Source: Alphaproteobacteria bacterium
GTDB lineage: Bacteria > Pseudomonadota > Alphaproteobacteria > Micavibrionales > Micavibrionaceae
NCBI GenBank assembly: GCA_009929775.1
Contig: RZZS01000004.1
Span: 1 to 64,000 of the forward strand
Length of the DNA stretch: 64,000 nt
Direction: 5' to 3'
A model generated the notes under the pieces. That model was given only the letters and a program-made list of their open reading frames with translations. It was not told where the DNA came from and ran no database searches. The translations under genes were made by a program, and so were the position numbers. The number at the start of each line of letters is the position of its first letter. Position 1 is the stretch's first letter. This document shows, piece by piece, positions 46,015-54,785 of this stretch.

Positions 46015-46785
46015 ATGACGCGATTGCCTGCCGCCTTTCTGATCCTGGCACTTGCCGCACTGCCCTTGCAGGCATCGGCCGACAACGCAACGCAGGCCCG
46101 CACCATAACAACAACGGGCGACGCGGAAATCCGCGTTGTGCCGGATGAGATACTGATTTCATTCACCGCCGAGAACCGAAGACCGGATCTGGCTGACGCG
46201 CAACAGGAAAACGACAGGACAGTCAAATCGCTGATCGCTTACCTTACGAACGAACTTAAAATCGAAAGCGAGTACATCCAGACCGATATGGTCGCAGTCG
46301 AACCTGCTTACCGGCAATGCCACTACGACGATGAACTGAGCGGCGCATGCAGCCCGCTCGAAATCGTGTATTTTTCCGTCCGTAAAGGCATCCAGATCCG
46401 CCTCAAGAAGCCGGACTTGTACGAACCGGTTGTGACGAAGGCTCTTAAACTCGGCGTCACACACATCGATAATGTTCGGTTTGTCACCAGCGAACTCCGC
46501 AAGCACCGGGACCGGGCGCGCGAAATGGCGGCCACGGCTGCCCGCGAGAAAGCAGACGCCGTCGCCGGAACGCTCGGCATGACGGTCGCCAAACCGGTGA
46601 CCATTCATACCGGAAATATCGATGTTTTCTACGGCCATAACGGCCCCAGACGGGGTTCACAAACCATGATGGCACAAAACGCCCTGCAGGAAGTCGCCGG
46701 AAGCGCGGGAGGCAACGATGCCGCACTGGCTCTCGGCCAGATCATTATCCGCGGACAGGTGACAGTCACGTTCGAAATGGAGTGA
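46015..46785 (+). CDS. SIMPL-domain (DUF541) periplasmic protein
   Basis: The protein has 256 residues from the ATG at 46015, which has AGGAG seven bases upstream; a longer frame from 45901 is rejected. A signal peptide ends at QASA-DN (about residue 22). The DUF541 pattern is seen in ITTTGDAEIRVVPDEILISF, a central KPDLYEPVVTKALKLGVTHIDNV and ALGQIIIRGQVTVTFEME at the end. These proteins (E. coli YggE type) are periplasmic, and their biochemical role is unclear. It follows the membrane Mur ligase by 10 bases. Confidence 0.9.
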   Translation: MTRLPAAFLILALAALPLQASADNATQARTITTTGDAEIRVVPDEILISFTAENRRPDLADAQQENDRTVKSLIAYLTNELKIESEYIQTDMVAVEPAYRQCHYDDELSGACSPLEIVYFSVRKGIQIRLKKPDLYEPVVTKALKLGVTHIDNVRFVTSELRKHRDRAREMAATAAREKADAVAGTLGMTVAKPVTIHTGNIDVFYGHNGPRRGSQTMMAQNALQEVAGSAGGNDAALALGQIIIRGQVTVTFEME

Positions 46786-46817
46786 TCAAGGTCCGACGGA
46801 CTCCGTCCCGTTTCGAA

Positions 46818-46840
46818 AGAAAAAAAGGCGCCAGTCGCCT
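46818..46840 (-). terminator. Terminator of the small membrane-protein pair
   Basis: On the minus strand AGGCG-(5)-CGCCT is followed by a run of seven T and more T-rich sequence. The stem begins at the stop codon of the 101-residue gene. Confidence 0.6.
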
Positions 46841-47145
46841 CAGCTGTTGTCCGGCTTTCGATCCTGATCGACGGGAGCACCGATACTCCGGACTAGAGTC
46901 ATGAACGCATGCTCATCATCGAACAGGAACTTGAACGGCGACTTCCCCGATTGCCGGTAGGTATAAAAAATAAAAATCACAAAAACGAAAATAGCGAACA
47001 AAAGCGACGAGCAGATCGAAAGTACGAATGTGGCAAGAAAGAAAAAAACAATTGGCGGATAACCCGTCAAAACGGACCCAACACAACTGACGGTGATCGC
47101 TGCCGTTCCGAAAATAGCGATATTACGTTCCGACTCGTCTAGCAT
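46840..47145 (-). CDS. Small membrane protein, paralogue of the upstream gene
   Basis: The 101-residue protein has two long hydrophobic helices (IFGTAAITVSCVGSVLTG and VFFFLATFVLSICSSLLFAIFVFVIFIFY), then a basic turn YTYRQSG and an acidic tail. The helices align with those of the upstream gene (both end in a Y-T-Y/T-K/R-Q-S turn), so the two are paralogues. It overlaps that gene by seven bases, suggesting coupled translation. No known family was recognised. Confidence 0.65.
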   Translation of the reverse strand: MLDESERNIAIFGTAAITVSCVGSVLTGYPPIVFFFLATFVLSICSSLLFAIFVFVIFIFYTYRQSGKSPFKFLFDDEHAFMTLVRSIGAPVDQDRKPDNS

Positions 47146-47723
47146 AGTACCCTTCGTTCTCTGGCATAACGTTCGCTCAATTGCCGTCCGCCCATCCTTC
47201 CCAGTTCCCGTCGCAGATCACCACCCAGCGGGTCATTTTGCAACCCGCGTGCAGCGGACTCCCGGCCTAAAGCACCAAGAACAGGTTGTGAAGCACGGTC
47301 CAGCCTTTTTCTGATACCCCATTTTTGATTCGCCGCACCGAAGATTTCCGCGCACTCCACGCCAATATGTCGCAAAACGACGCCCGCGTCTGTCGAATCA
47401 ATATTACGAAGAATCGTAACCAGCGCCTGCAAAGGGACCCGGAGCACAATCTTTATGTCTCGCAGACATGATTGAAGGGTCATTTTCTCATCACCGCCGA
47501 TACCGAAAACACCAGTTCCCGATGATTGCTTATAAGTCGTATAGAGCACAGCAAATGCGAAGACAACAGCACCGACGACGAGCGACCCGAGAAGAGTTGC
47601 AAACGTCGCGGCTATAAGAAAAGAAATCGGGGTCATATTCGTCGCGGCGGCGCCAAGAACGGAAATGACGATAACCAGCAAACCGCACGAAATGATCATT
47701 CCTTCCGAATCTCTCTGTGCCAT
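47139..47723 (-). CDS. Membrane protein of unknown function with soluble C-terminal domain
   Basis: The protein has 194 residues. Two membrane helices (IISCGLLVIVISVLGAAA and SFLIAATFATLLGSLVVGAVV) lead into a helical cytoplasmic tail of about 120 residues (MTLQSCLRDIKIVLRVPLQALVTIL). The N-terminal part is paralogous to the downstream 101-residue protein. The gene lies after murB in the same orientation, 115 bases away, with a run of eight G in between. I do not recognise the family; a membrane-scaffold or toxin-like role would be guesswork. Confidence 0.65.
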   Translation of the reverse strand: MAQRDSEGMIISCGLLVIVISVLGAAATNMTPISFLIAATFATLLGSLVVGAVVFAFAVLYTTYKQSSGTGVFGIGGDEKMTLQSCLRDIKIVLRVPLQALVTILRNIDSTDAGVVLRHIGVECAEIFGAANQKWGIRKRLDRASQPVLGALGRESAARGLQNDPLGGDLRRELGRMGGRQLSERYARERRVLC

Positions 47724-47796
47724 GAATCTTCCTTTTATGTTCAGGATATCGAGGCAAACGCCGGCCGGTCTGCATCGAAAAAATTCTTTGAACGCA

Positions 47797-47804
47797 CCCC
47801 CCCC
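47797..47804. repeat. Homopolymeric tract of eight C (eight G on the minus strand)
   Basis: Eight C lie between the murB stop and the start of the 194-residue membrane gene, in the possible promoter or leader of the latter. Confidence 0.85.
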
Positions 47805-47838
47805 TCAATAACCCTGTCATTTCTAAAATAAAATTCCG

Positions 47839-48759
47839 TTAACTCCGTTCGCCTATTCTTCTGATTTCCCAACGCAACTCGACGCCGCTGCGGGCCTGAA
47901 CGCGGCGACGCACCTCCTCCCCCAGATCCTCGAGGTCAGCCGCACAGGCAGTCCCTGTATTTATCATGAAATTGCAGTGCATCTCGCTCATTTTTGCCCC
48001 GCCAACCGTCAATCCACGGCATCCGGCCTCGTCAATCAGTTGCCACGCTTTATAACCTTCCGGGTTCGCGAAGGTCGAGCCGCCGGTCCGCTCGTGGATC
48101 GGCTGGGTCGATTCCCGCTGCGCCTTGATTTCGGCAAGCCTCGAGCGAATTGTTTCAGGGTCTCCCTTTGCTCCGCGCAAAACGCAATGCGTCAGGATCG
48201 TCCCTTCCGACAGGTTGGTATAACGATAGGCCATTTGCAAGCTCTCCGACGTATACGCAACGATTTCGCCACCTTTCGTGACGGCCTGCGCCTCGACAAG
48301 GACGCTTTTCATGTCCTGCCCGTAAGACCCGGCGTTCATCTTCAACGCGCCGCCGATTGTACCGGGAATGCCAACCAGAAACTCCATTCCGGTGATGCCC
48401 GCGTCCGCCGCAGCATTCGCAACACCCGCGTCCAGAACAGCCGCACCGACCTTGAAGGTGATGTCGTCCAGTGGCTCGATGAAATTGAACTCGCGCCCCA
48501 GCCGAACCACAATGCCGCGCACGCCGCCGTCGCGAACAATAGTGTTCGACATGACGCCAACGGTCGTCACAGGAATGTCCTCCGGGCACGCTTTCAGGAA
48601 CTGCGCCAGATCCCGCTCATCGACCGGTTTGAACAGCACATCCGCCGTCCCGCCGGTCCGGAACCACCCGACAGCGCCGAGCGGCGCGTCTTCAGTCATG
48701 CGGCCCCGGACGGGAGGAAGGTCGATGATGCGGGTTTTGGTTTTTGCGCGCATGGCCAC
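47839..48759 (-). CDS. murB: UDP-N-acetylenolpyruvoylglucosamine reductase
   Basis: The protein has 306 residues from the GTG at 48759, or 304 from the ATG at 48753. FAD-binding segments are TVGVMSNTIVRDGGVRGIVV and EFLVGIPGTIGGALKMNAGSYG; the catalytic Ser lies in ERTGGSTFANPEG and the C-terminal Glu in KMSEMHCNFMINTG. It reduces enolpyruvyl-UDP-GlcNAc to UDP-MurNAc. The family usually has SNLLVRDGG where this has SNTIVRDGG, a small change. It starts nine bases after murC. Confidence 0.96.
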   Translation of the reverse strand: MAMRAKTKTRIIDLPPVRGRMTEDAPLGAVGWFRTGGTADVLFKPVDERDLAQFLKACPEDIPVTTVGVMSNTIVRDGGVRGIVVRLGREFNFIEPLDDITFKVGAAVLDAGVANAAADAGITGMEFLVGIPGTIGGALKMNAGSYGQDMKSVLVEAQAVTKGGEIVAYTSESLQMAYRYTNLSEGTILTHCVLRGAKGDPETIRSRLAEIKAQRESTQPIHERTGGSTFANPEGYKAWQLIDEAGCRGLTVGGAKMSEMHCNFMINTGTACAADLEDLGEEVRRRVQARSGVELRWEIRRIGERS

Positions 48760-48768
48760 CCAAACCCT

Positions 48769-50262
48769 CTAAAACCCGTCAGTTCGACCGGAGGAACGTC
48801 GAAGCAGGTGCAAAGTGGAAAAATCCGACCCCGCCAATTCCTCCAGTTCCCCCGGCAACGCATACGCCCATTTCGTAATGTCACCGGCGCCAAGACAAAT
48901 GACATAATCTCCTTCGCCCGCCATGGCGGCAATTTCGGGGGCAAGAGCCTCACGGAAGGGAAGAACCCTCACGTCGCGATGGCCGTGCGTGCGGATTCCT
49001 TCGGCGAGCGCTTCCTTGCTCGCGCCCTCAAGCGAGTCCTCCCCGGCCGCATACACATCTGCCACAAAGACGCTGTCCGCGTCATTGAAACATGTACAGA
49101 AATCCTCGAACAGACTCGACAAGCGGGAATAGCGGTGTGGTTGCATGACCGCAATGAGCTTGCCACCCGTTTCCTCGACCGCCATGCGCCCGGCTTTCAA
49201 AACGGCGGCGATCTCGACCGGGTGATGGCCGTAATCGTCGATGATCGTAATGCCGCTCACGACTCCGGTCCGGGTAAAGCGCCGCTTGACACCGGAAAAA
49301 TTCTCCAGCGCCCGCTTGATGAGAGGTTGTTTCATGCCAAGTTCAAGCCCGATCGCGATCGCAACCAGAGAATTCTGGACATTATGCTGGCCAATCATCG
49401 GCAGATACACGTCATGGAAAACCGTCTCGACGCCATCATTCAGCGCCGCCGCAACATGCACGTCGAACAGCGAACCGCCGTTCCGGACCCGGATATTGCC
49501 TGCCCGTACTTCGGCCTGAGGCGTAAACCCGTAGGTGATGATTTTTCGATCCATGATTGTCGCTATAAGCGACTGGACCTCCGGGTGGTCGAGGCACATT
49601 ACAGCGAACCCGTAAAAAGGAATATTTTCAATGAACTGCCTGAAGGCCGCCTTGATATTTCCAATATTTCCGTAGTGATCGAGATGCTCAGGGTCGATAT
49701 TGGTGACAATGGCGATGGCCGAAGGAAGGCGCGTGAAGGTCCCGTCACTCTCGTCCGCCTCGACAACCATCCAGTCGCTCTCGCCGAGCCGCGTGTTCGT
49801 TCCATAGGCATTGACGATGCCGCCATTAATCACCGTCGGATCGAAACCGCCCTCTTCCAGCATCGCACCTACCATCGAAGTGGTTGTCGTTTTGCCGTGC
49901 GTCCCGGCGATGGAGACCGACCATTTGAGCCGCATCAGCTCGGCCAGCATCTCGGCCCGGCGCACGACCGGAACTTTAAGCGCGCGCGCCGCGACGAGTT
50001 CCGGATTGTCCTGTTTTATCGCCGATGAAAACACGACGACGCCTGGCAGCGAACCGTCCTCTGCCTGAAGGTTTTTTGCGTCATGACCGACAGAAACGTG
50101 AATACCGTTACCGCGAAGTCTCTGGACATTGGCACTCTCTGACAGATCCGATCCCTGCACGGTATAGCCAAGCGTGTTCAGCACCTCGGCGATCCCGCTC
50201 ATGCCGATCCCGCCGATGCCGATGAAATGAAGCGTGCCGATGTCGAGGGGTAGCGCGCGCAT
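48769..50262 (-). CDS. murC: UDP-N-acetylmuramate--L-alanine ligase
   Basis: The protein has 497 residues. The N-terminal Rossmann motif is [20 protein letters not shown] loop [26 protein letters not shown]-like [14 protein letters not shown]-terminal [18 protein letters not shown] and [13 protein letters not shown]. All the catalytic segments are intact. It adds L-Ala to UDP-MurNAc in the cytoplasm. In the usual dcw order it follows murG directly; here a plus-strand lipoprotein gene and a repeat lie between. Confidence 0.97.
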   Translation of the reverse strand: MRALPLDIGTLHFIGIGGIGMSGIAEVLNTLGYTVQGSDLSESANVQRLRGNGIHVSVGHDAKNLQAEDGSLPGVVVFSSAIKQDNPELVAARALKVPVVRRAEMLAELMRLKWSVSIAGTHGKTTTTSMVGAMLEEGGFDPTVINGGIVNAYGTNTRLGESDWMVVEADESDGTFTRLPSAIAIVTNIDPEHLDHYGNIGNIKAAFRQFIENIPFYGFAVMCLDHPEVQSLIATIMDRKIITYGFTPQAEVRAGNIRVRNGGSLFDVHVAAALNDGVETVFHDVYLPMIGQHNVQNSLVAIAIGLELGMKQPLIKRALENFSGVKRRFTRTGVVSGITIIDDYGHHPVEIAAVLKAGRMAVEETGGKLIAVMQPHRYSRLSSLFEDFCTCFNDADSVFVADVYAAGEDSLEGASKEALAEGIRTHGHRDVRVLPFREALAPEIAAMAGEGDYVICLGAGDITKWAYALPGELEELAGSDFSTLHLLRRSSGRTDGF

Positions 50263-50302
50263 GAATATCTTTCCGTCTATACGTAAATTTGCTTGAATGT
50301 TC

Positions 50303-50335
50303 TTTTTAACGCGAAGTAGCGAAGGCGCGAAGTTC
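50303..50335. repeat. Copy of the 'gcgaaggcgcgaag' repeat upstream of murC
   Basis: The stretch TTTTTAACGCGAAG and the following AGCGAAGGCGCGAAG match the reverse complement of part of the repeat in the binding-protein signal peptide (15579-15668), sharing 14 bases exactly. It is short and its ends are unclear. Confidence 0.4.
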
Positions 50336-50454
50336 TTTCTGCGATATTCATATTCAAATCGTAAATCAAACCTGATAGAAAATATCTTGCTTTTTCTATA
50401 ATGTTGTGCATTTCTTCTAACTTACCGAGAGCTTGTAACAGGGAGAACTTAACA

Positions 50455-50928
50455 ATGGAAAATGGCGTAACAAATGGATTTAACGTCGGTGCAAATTGGA
50501 AGAAAGTTGCCATTCCGACCGCACTTGCTTTTGGACTTGCTGGCGGACTGGGTGGATGCACAGACGCAGACATAGCTTCCGCTAACCTTTCACAAGCTGC
50601 CGATAATTTTGAAATCAATCGACGAACTGTTTTCTATAACGGCATTACCGATTCGTACATGCTAACCATAGAGGGAAGATGCAGTATTCGAGCTGACGGT
50701 ATGGACCGGCAACTGGAAGTAACCTGCAAAACTGGCGAAAAAGAATTTAAGAAGCACTTCCTTGGCCTCTCGGACAATGTAACCTACTTCTCCGAGCAAA
50801 TTGGTGGCGCAGACGTTAGCACTTACCACCATCGCGTAATATTTAAACCTCAAGCCATTGTTCCTGACATAGACTTTCGTGGTGATGCGAGAGAGTTGCA
50901 GAAAGCTGTAACGCCCACGCCGGATTAA
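50455..50928 (+). CDS. Phage-type 'beta-sandwich' lipoprotein
   Basis: The protein has 157 residues from the ATG at 50455, with GGGAGAA upstream; the frame from 50401 adds 18 residues. A hydrophobic N-terminus ends in lipobox-like GGLGGC (Cys near 35). The rest (ANLSQAADNFEINRRTVFYN, GITDSYMLTIEGRCS, KHFLGLSDNVTYF, FKPQAIVPDIDFRG) closely resembles small lipoproteins I recall from phages of actinobacteria and other hosts. This resemblance is from memory. Base composition is more AT-rich than in the flanking murC and murG, and the gene is on the opposite strand, so horizontal gain is likely. A role in superinfection exclusion or envelope modification is possible. Confidence 0.75.
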   Translation: MENGVTNGFNVGANWKKVAIPTALAFGLAGGLGGCTDADIASANLSQAADNFEINRRTVFYNGITDSYMLTIEGRCSIRADGMDRQLEVTCKTGEKEFKKHFLGLSDNVTYFSEQIGGADVSTYHHRVIFKPQAIVPDIDFRGDARELQKAVTPTPD

Positions 50929-50944
50929 TCGTTCTTTTGGCAGG

Positions 50945-50975
50945 CGGGGGCACAGTCCGATTCCTTGTGTCCCCG
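50945..50975. terminator. Hairpin between convergent lipoprotein and murG genes
   Basis: CGGGGGCACA and TGTGTCCCCG pair over 10 bases (one G-U) around an 11-base loop. There is no clear T run on either strand, so termination activity is uncertain. Confidence 0.4.
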
Positions 50976-50982
50976 AACATGC

Positions 50983-52143
50983 TCAAAAATCCTCCCGGCC
51001 CTGGGTCAAATCGAAATTCTTCTGTTCCTGTTTGTCCCACCCGCTGGCCAGCGCGGTGACAAGATTGCCGAGCCGCCTTGCGGCATCGGGACGACCGCAG
51101 TCGCGGGCGCTCTCGGCAGCGCGGAAAAGGGATTGCGGGTTTTGCAGGAAGGTCTCGATCCGCGCCATCAGCGCTTCCGGCGTAAAGCCCTCTTCGGTCA
51201 TCGTCCATGCCCCGCCGCTGTCAGAGACGTGGTCTGCGTTGATTTTCTGCTGGTGATCAGCGTGATGCGGATAGGGAACGAAGATTGCCGGACGCCCTGC
51301 AGCGGTGATTTCCGCGACGCTGGACGCGCCGGAGCGTGAAATCACCAGATGCGACCAGCCGAGCAATTCGGCCATGTTCTCGAAAAACGGCGAAATGGTC
51401 GCCTCGATACCGGCTTCGGCATAGACAGCACGGGTCGTATCGACGTTTTCGGGACGGCATTGCTGCATCACGCGCAGGCGGGCGCGGTAGGCGCTGTGAA
51501 GGCTGGAGAGCGCCTTCGGCACAACATGGGAAAACACGGCAGCGCCGAGCGATCCGCCAACCACCAGAATATTGAGCGGCCCGTCAGGGCGCATCGAGGC
51601 GTAGGGACGGGTGTAAAGAGCCGCGATATCGCCGCGCACCGGGTTGCCGGTAACGACCGTGCGCACAGCGTCCGCTTCCTGCAGGCCGTAGACGTCGGCG
51701 TAAGAGACAGCGATCCGATCGGCTTTCGGAGCCAGCATCGCGTTGGCACGCCCGAGGATCGCGTTTTGTTCGTGGATAACGGTCGGAATTTCCATCTTTT
51801 GCGCCACAAATACGGCCGGATACGATGGATAGCCTCCGAATCCGACCACGACGCGGGGTTTCATCCTGCGTACCAGCTTGTACCCTTGCGCTATTCCCAC
51901 CGCAAGTGCACCTGCTCCCTTGATCCGGCCAAGAACGCCGCCGCCGATCGTCCCGGCGGAAAGCACGTGCACATCGACGCCTTTAAACTGGTTCTCAAAC
52001 TTTTTGCCGCGCTGGTCCGTCGCCAGCACCACAAGGTAGCCGCGGGACAGAAGGTCCGAGGCAAGCGCCTGCGCCGGAAACATGTGGCCGCCCGTACCTC
52101 CGGCGCTCAACAAAATCAGTTCGGATCGATCGTCCATTTTCAC
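50983..52143 (-). CDS. murG: Undecaprenyl-PP-MurNAc-pentapeptide GlcNAc transferase
   Basis: The protein has 386 residues from the GTG at 52143 (GTGA overlap with ftsW) or 384 from the ATG at 52137. The N-terminal LSAGGTGGHMFPAQALA is the lipid-I binding glycine loop; GFGGYPSYPAV and IHEQNAILGRAN follow; the UDP-GlcNAc site is LVISRSGASSVAEITAAGRPAIFVPYPHHADHQQ. It makes lipid II at the inner membrane. The C-terminus has an extra Gln/Asp-rich tail. It shares the murD-ftsW-murG overlapping operon. Confidence 0.96.
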   Translation of the reverse strand: MKMDDRSELILLSAGGTGGHMFPAQALASDLLSRGYLVVLATDQRGKKFENQFKGVDVHVLSAGTIGGGVLGRIKGAGALAVGIAQGYKLVRRMKPRVVVGFGGYPSYPAVFVAQKMEIPTVIHEQNAILGRANAMLAPKADRIAVSYADVYGLQEADAVRTVVTGNPVRGDIAALYTRPYASMRPDGPLNILVVGGSLGAAVFSHVVPKALSSLHSAYRARLRVMQQCRPENVDTTRAVYAEAGIEATISPFFENMAELLGWSHLVISRSGASSVAEITAAGRPAIFVPYPHHADHQQKINADHVSDSGGAWTMTEEGFTPEALMARIETFLQNPQSLFRAAESARDCGRPDAARRLGNLVTALASGWDKQEQKNFDLTQGREDF

Positions 52144-53300
52144 GCCTTGCCTTTCGTCCGCAGCGTCAGCCCGCCGCGCGCAATCCCCGAACGCGGCTGC
52201 CTGCGAGTCAGCGCGAGCACAATGCCCATCGCGAACGCCGAGGCCAGCAGCGAGGAGCCGCCATAGCTGATAAAGGGCAGTGTCATCCCTTTTGTTGGCA
52301 AAATGTTGACGTTGGAGCCCATATGCACAAATGTTTGCAACCCGAACATAGTCAGAATGCCGCCCGCCGCAAGCACGGCGAACAGACGTTCGTGACCGGC
52401 CAGACGCTGGAAACCGCGCAGCAGGATGAACCCGTAAATACCCATCAGAATCAGAATGAACACCAGCCCGAGTTCCTCTCCCGCAACCGCAAAAACAAAG
52501 TCGGCATGTGCGTCGGGGATCGTCATCTTGACTTCGCCCTGCCCCGGACCGGTCCCGATGACGCCACCGTTTCTGAAGGCGGACAGCGCCTTTTCAATCT
52601 GGTAATTGTCGCCGCTCGCCGGATCCAGAAAGCGGTCGATCCGGCTCTGGACGTGATCGAACGCGAAGTACGCCGCCAGAATCATCAACAGGCCCCCAAC
52701 TCCGGCAAGGGCCATGTAACGAAACGGCAGACCCGCGAGAAAAACCTGTACGCCCATCACAAACGTCACGACGACCGTCATGCCAAAATCCGGCTGAAGG
52801 AGAAGCAGAGTTACGACAACCGCATAAAGAACGCCACACATTATGTACCAGGCCGGAAAGTCCGGCTTTTCCTTTTGCCATGCGATCAGCCAGGCCGCGA
52901 CGACGATGAAGGCGGGTTTCACGAATTCGCTCGGCTGAAGCGAAAAACCGAATAGCGGAATCCAGCGCTGCGCGCCCTTGATTTCGGATCCGGTGAAAAG
53001 AACCGCAACCATCAACAGGACGCCCACGCCCAGCACGACACTCGAAGTCCGCCATATCCAGCGGGTATCCAGCATGGAAACGCCGATCATGATGACAAGC
53101 GCGGGAACCAGGAAGACGATATGGCGGACAACGAAATGAAACTGAGCCGCACCAATACGCTCGGCGACCGGCGGACTGGCGGCGGCAACGAGCGCGACCC
53201 CGACGACGACAAGCATCAAAAGAGCCGCCAGCATGCCGCGGTCGACCGTCCACCACCATCGCCCGAGCACCGAGCGGTCGGTGCGCGAGAATGCTTTCAT
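52140..53300 (-). CDS. ftsW: Septal peptidoglycan glycosyltransferase FtsW
   Basis: The SEDS protein has 386 residues and about ten membrane helices. Family motifs are GAQRWIPLFGFSLQPSEFVKPA, the QPDFGMTVVV loop with the catalytic-region Asp, and ILPTKGMTLPFISYGGSS near the end. It polymerises lipid II at the septum with FtsI. Its start overlaps the murD stop and its stop overlaps murG, each by four bases. Confidence 0.96.
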   Translation of the reverse strand: MKAFSRTDRSVLGRWWWTVDRGMLAALLMLVVVGVALVAAASPPVAERIGAAQFHFVVRHIVFLVPALVIMIGVSMLDTRWIWRTSSVVLGVGVLLMVAVLFTGSEIKGAQRWIPLFGFSLQPSEFVKPAFIVVAAWLIAWQKEKPDFPAWYIMCGVLYAVVVTLLLLQPDFGMTVVVTFVMGVQVFLAGLPFRYMALAGVGGLLMILAAYFAFDHVQSRIDRFLDPASGDNYQIEKALSAFRNGGVIGTGPGQGEVKMTIPDAHADFVFAVAGEELGLVFILILMGIYGFILLRGFQRLAGHERLFAVLAAGGILTMFGLQTFVHMGSNVNILPTKGMTLPFISYGGSSLLASAFAMGIVLALTRRQPRSGIARGGLTLRTKGKA

Positions 53301-54703
53301 AACGAATTCTCCGCAGACAGCGCCTCGACAAGCCGCGCGAATACATCGCCCCGATGTTCGAAACTGTCGAACTGGTCGAAAGAGGCACAGGCCGGGGACA
53401 GCAATACGGTTCCCGTGCCCCCCGGCTTGCCCCGCTCGGCCTGGGCCATATGGTGAGCTTCGGCGACCGCACGGTCGAGGGTCTGGCTGAAATTATGCGG
53501 TACCCCGTGCTTGTCGAGCCAGCTCGCAAATTCCTCCATCGCCTCGCCAATCAGGAAGGCATGACGGATCCGGTCGATGAACGGCTCAAGCCCGTTCAGA
53601 CCGCCCTCCTTTGGCCTCCCGCCAACGATCCAGTAAATGTTGCGATAGCAGGAAAGCGCCTTTCCGGCCGCATCCGCGTTCGTTGCCTTGCTGTCGTTGA
53701 TATAGGCGACGCCGTTAACCAGCCGGATCGCCTGCTGGCGATGCGGCAGACCGGGATAGGTTTTGACCGCCTCAAGAATGCTCGCCGGAGACAAGCCGAA
53801 GCTGCGAGCCACCGCGTAGGCCGCACACAAATTCTGGGCATTGTGCGCACCGGGAAGCGCTGGAAACGACGTCCCGCCAACGTCAGCTCCTTCACCATCG
53901 ATATCGTCGATCAAACGGTCCTCGAGGACATAGACGCCCCCCGGCGCTTTCTCGTCGGCCGAGACCGGCAGCCCGGTCTCCATGCGCCCTTCGGCTTTGA
54001 CGTTTTCGAAAATGCCCGCACAGTATTTATCGTCAACCCCGATGACGGCAACGCCGCCGTCCCGCTTAAACATGGCCGCTTTCGCCGCGACGTAACGCTC
54101 CATTGAACCGTGGCGGTCGATGTGATCCGGCGTTATGTTGAGGAGTACACCGATATCCGGGCGGAATGTCGGGCAGAGATCCATCTGGTACGAAGAGATT
54201 TCGAGGACGATCACGCCGCATTTCGGCGACAGTGTCAAAGCAAGCGCAGCCTTGCCGATATTGCCGCCCACCGAAGCCTCAATCCCGCAAGCATTAAGAA
54301 TATGGCCAATGAGGGCCGTCGTGGTCGATTTGCCGTTTGTACCTGTCACACCGATCACGCGACGTTCGTGCCCCGAGCGGTGCAGGACCTCGAGATCGCC
54401 GATGACCTCGACCCCGGCCTCCCGCGCCTTTTCGACAAGGCTGTGCGGCTTCGGGTGATAAAGCGGCACGCCGGGCGCGACGACGAGACAACCGAGCTTT
54501 GCGAAATCCTCCGCGTAGAGATCCTGAACCGCCGCTCCGGCCTTCCCGGCTTCGCCGCGGCGGGCTTCGCTGTCGTCCCACGCGAGCACGACCGCACCCG
54601 CCCCGACCAGCGCCCTGACGGCAGCGATCCCGGAAATCCCGAGGCCGAAAACGGCCACAGGCTTTCCGTCCAGCGTTTGCACGAATTTCGATACGTCGAT
54701 CAT
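53297..54703 (-). CDS. murD: UDP-N-acetylmuramoyl-L-alanine--D-glutamate ligase
   Basis: The protein has 468 residues. N-terminal AVFGLGISGIAAVRALVGAG binds the UDP moiety; ATP loop GVTGTNGKSTTTALIGHIL; LEISSYQMDLCPTFRPDIGVLLNITPDHIDRHG carries the catalytic His and Glu; VAYINDSKATNADAAGKAL and WIVGGRPKEGGL complete the C-terminal domain. It adds D-Glu to UDP-MurNAc-L-Ala. An 82-base gap separates it from mraY, the largest gap in the upstream half of the cluster. Confidence 0.97.
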   Translation of the reverse strand: MIDVSKFVQTLDGKPVAVFGLGISGIAAVRALVGAGAVVLAWDDSEARRGEAGKAGAAVQDLYAEDFAKLGCLVVAPGVPLYHPKPHSLVEKAREAGVEVIGDLEVLHRSGHERRVIGVTGTNGKSTTTALIGHILNACGIEASVGGNIGKAALALTLSPKCGVIVLEISSYQMDLCPTFRPDIGVLLNITPDHIDRHGSMERYVAAKAAMFKRDGGVAVIGVDDKYCAGIFENVKAEGRMETGLPVSADEKAPGGVYVLEDRLIDDIDGEGADVGGTSFPALPGAHNAQNLCAAYAVARSFGLSPASILEAVKTYPGLPHRQQAIRLVNGVAYINDSKATNADAAGKALSCYRNIYWIVGGRPKEGGLNGLEPFIDRIRHAFLIGEAMEEFASWLDKHGVPHNFSQTLDRAVAEAHHMAQAERGKPGGTGTVLLSPACASFDQFDSFEHRGDVFARLVEALSAENSL

Positions 54704-54785
54704 AGATTGGACCCGTATGTCGTTTCCGTCACAGTTGCGTCCTCCTCCCCCGGAAGATAGACAATAACACAGCCCCTCGTTGCCG

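Noticed and set aside
47977-50028. 683-codon plus-strand frame opposite murB and murC
   Set aside because: It is a shadow of two intact conserved genes, with low-complexity composition and no motif.
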